This document shows positions 5,492 through 6,015 of a stretch of DNA of 6,015 nt, piece after piece. Under the pieces are notes generated by a model. That model saw only the letters and a list, made by a program, of their open reading frames with translations, ran no database searches and was not told where the DNA came from. The DNA is taken from contig JAOZTQ010000009.1 of assembly GCA_029939085.1 (NCBI GenBank), forward strand, positions 7,583-13,597. Direction: 5' to 3'. The DNA is from Candidatus Nanopelagicales bacterium (lineage in GTDB: Bacteria; Actinomycetota; Actinomycetes; S36-B12; GCA-2699445). Positions within the stretch are counted from its first letter, which is position 1, and each line of letters begins with the position of its first letter. The translations under genes and the position numbers were made by a program.

Positions 5492-6015
5492 GTCGCACCC
5501 AGCGCATCGTCATCCAAGAGGTCTCGCGGAAACCCGACCTGTCGAGCACGTAGGTATTCGCCCAGTCCTTTAGCCTGCGGATCCAGCGATGCGTTTTCGC
5601 TGACTCCTTTACCCAATAATCCGGTAATCACTATGTTCACGGCACGCAGATTTGGCAGTGCAACCACACGTATGGGAAGACCCGAAGCCTCGGGAATCAA
5701 CCGCTCGATAGAGCCCGGCTGCTCAAGGAGATTACGCAGCCAGTCATAAGTGCGATCGGCCCGTTCGCTGGCCTGATCTGAAACTGAGAGCGCATCATCA
5801 ACTTCCCACAGCTGAGTTACATCCTCAGAAGTCATAACCAGCGGATCGACTAGGGCATCCGCCTCACCAGCGGCCAGCGCGACTGCTTCTATCTCCACCG
5901 GGTCTGGGATCCAAACGCCGACATTGGCGTTACCGCCTTTGTCCCCGCTTCTTGCCCCCGCAATCCAACCCAACGGAACTCGAACCTGAGACTCTTCGTC
6001 GACTTGCTGTCGCTC
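5488..6015 (-). CDS. AtuA-family protein, C-terminal part (5' end outside window)
   Basis: The frame is open to the window edge: 14 further codons without a stop precede the TTG at 5971-5973, so this is the last 175 residues of a longer gene, not a 161-residue protein. Numbered from the first visible codon, RVPLGWIAGARSGDKGGN (12-29) with ANVGVW (30-35), ALPNLRAVN (119-127) and DPQAKGLGEYLRAR (145-158) are characteristic of the ferredoxin-like domain at the C-terminus of acyclic terpene utilization AtuA-family proteins. That domain is normally preceded by a ~450-residue DUF1446/AtuA domain, which should lie beyond the right edge. The biochemical activity of AtuA is not established, though it is genetically linked to citronellol/geraniol breakdown and to acyl-CoA carboxylase clusters. 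An acidic stretch at about 37-85 looks like an insertion relative to the family as I remember it. The stop overlaps the TetR start by 4 bp, so the genes are co-transcribed. Confidence 0.85.
   Translation of the reverse strand, partial: ERQQVDEESQVRVPLGWIAGARSGDKGGNANVGVWIPDPVEIEAVALAAGEADALVDPLVMTSEDVTQLWEVDDALSVSDQASERADRTYDWLRNLLEQPGSIERLIPEASGLPIRVVALPNLRAVNIVITGLLGKGVSENASLDPQAKGLGEYLRARQVGFPRDLLDDDALGAT

Noticed and set aside
5488..5973. A standalone 161-residue AtuA-related protein starting with TTG at 5971-5973
   Set aside because: The frame continues open for 14 more codons to the window edge, and the upstream RVPLG residues are part of the conserved domain, so the gene is truncated by the window.

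Overview
The window is gene-dense chromosomal DNA with GC in the mid-50s percent by eye. It most likely comes from an actinobacterium. The reasons are an OmpR-type regulator whose receiver and winged-helix wording resembles MtrA, a histidine kinase and a GerMN lipoprotein directly behind it (the MtrAB-LpqB style of arrangement), a fused AtuA-type C-terminal domain, and a tRNA with no encoded CCA. A marine or freshwater Acidimicrobiia-like lineage would fit, but this is a guess; nothing in the window fixes the genus.

Layout: a class II tRNA-Ser(UGA) lies on the + strand at 53-138. Everything else is on the - strand, in two tightly packed operons transcribed from right to left towards the tRNA. 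The first operon enters from beyond the right edge: the 5'-truncated AtuA-family protein (5488-6015), a TetR regulator (4826-5491), an acyl-CoA dehydrogenase (3688-4842) and a crotonase-fold enoyl-CoA hydratase (2903-3691), with overlaps of 4, 17 and 4 bp. After an 87-bp spacer (2816-2902), the second operon encodes an OmpR-family response regulator (2111-2815), a membrane histidine kinase (747-2114) and a GerMN-domain lipoprotein (133-750), joined by two 4-bp start/stop overlaps. The lipoprotein stop codon lies inside the acceptor stem of the convergent tRNA.

How the genes fit together: the right-hand set resembles the atu/liu type of pathway, in which a branched acyl-CoA is dehydrogenated, carboxylated, hydrated and cleaved (leucine/isovalerate or acyclic terpenoid breakdown). 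The carboxylase and lyase are not in view, and the TetR gene inside the operon is the likely local regulator. The left-hand set looks like a three-component envelope-sensing system: the extracytoplasmic lipoprotein would sit on the same face of the membrane as the kinase sensor domain. The spacer in front of the response regulator is the only real intergenic region. It holds a cluster of direct and inverted copies of AAATCG that looks like an operator, possibly for autoregulation.

I saw no mobile element, CRISPR array, phage gene, ribosomal RNA or pseudogene. The window is mostly ordinary core or catabolic content. Points worth a second look are the tRNA/CDS overlap, the reduced MtrAB-LpqB-like operon, the operator cluster, the hydratase lacking one of the two usual crotonase glutamates, and an apparent insertion in the AtuA C-terminal domain.
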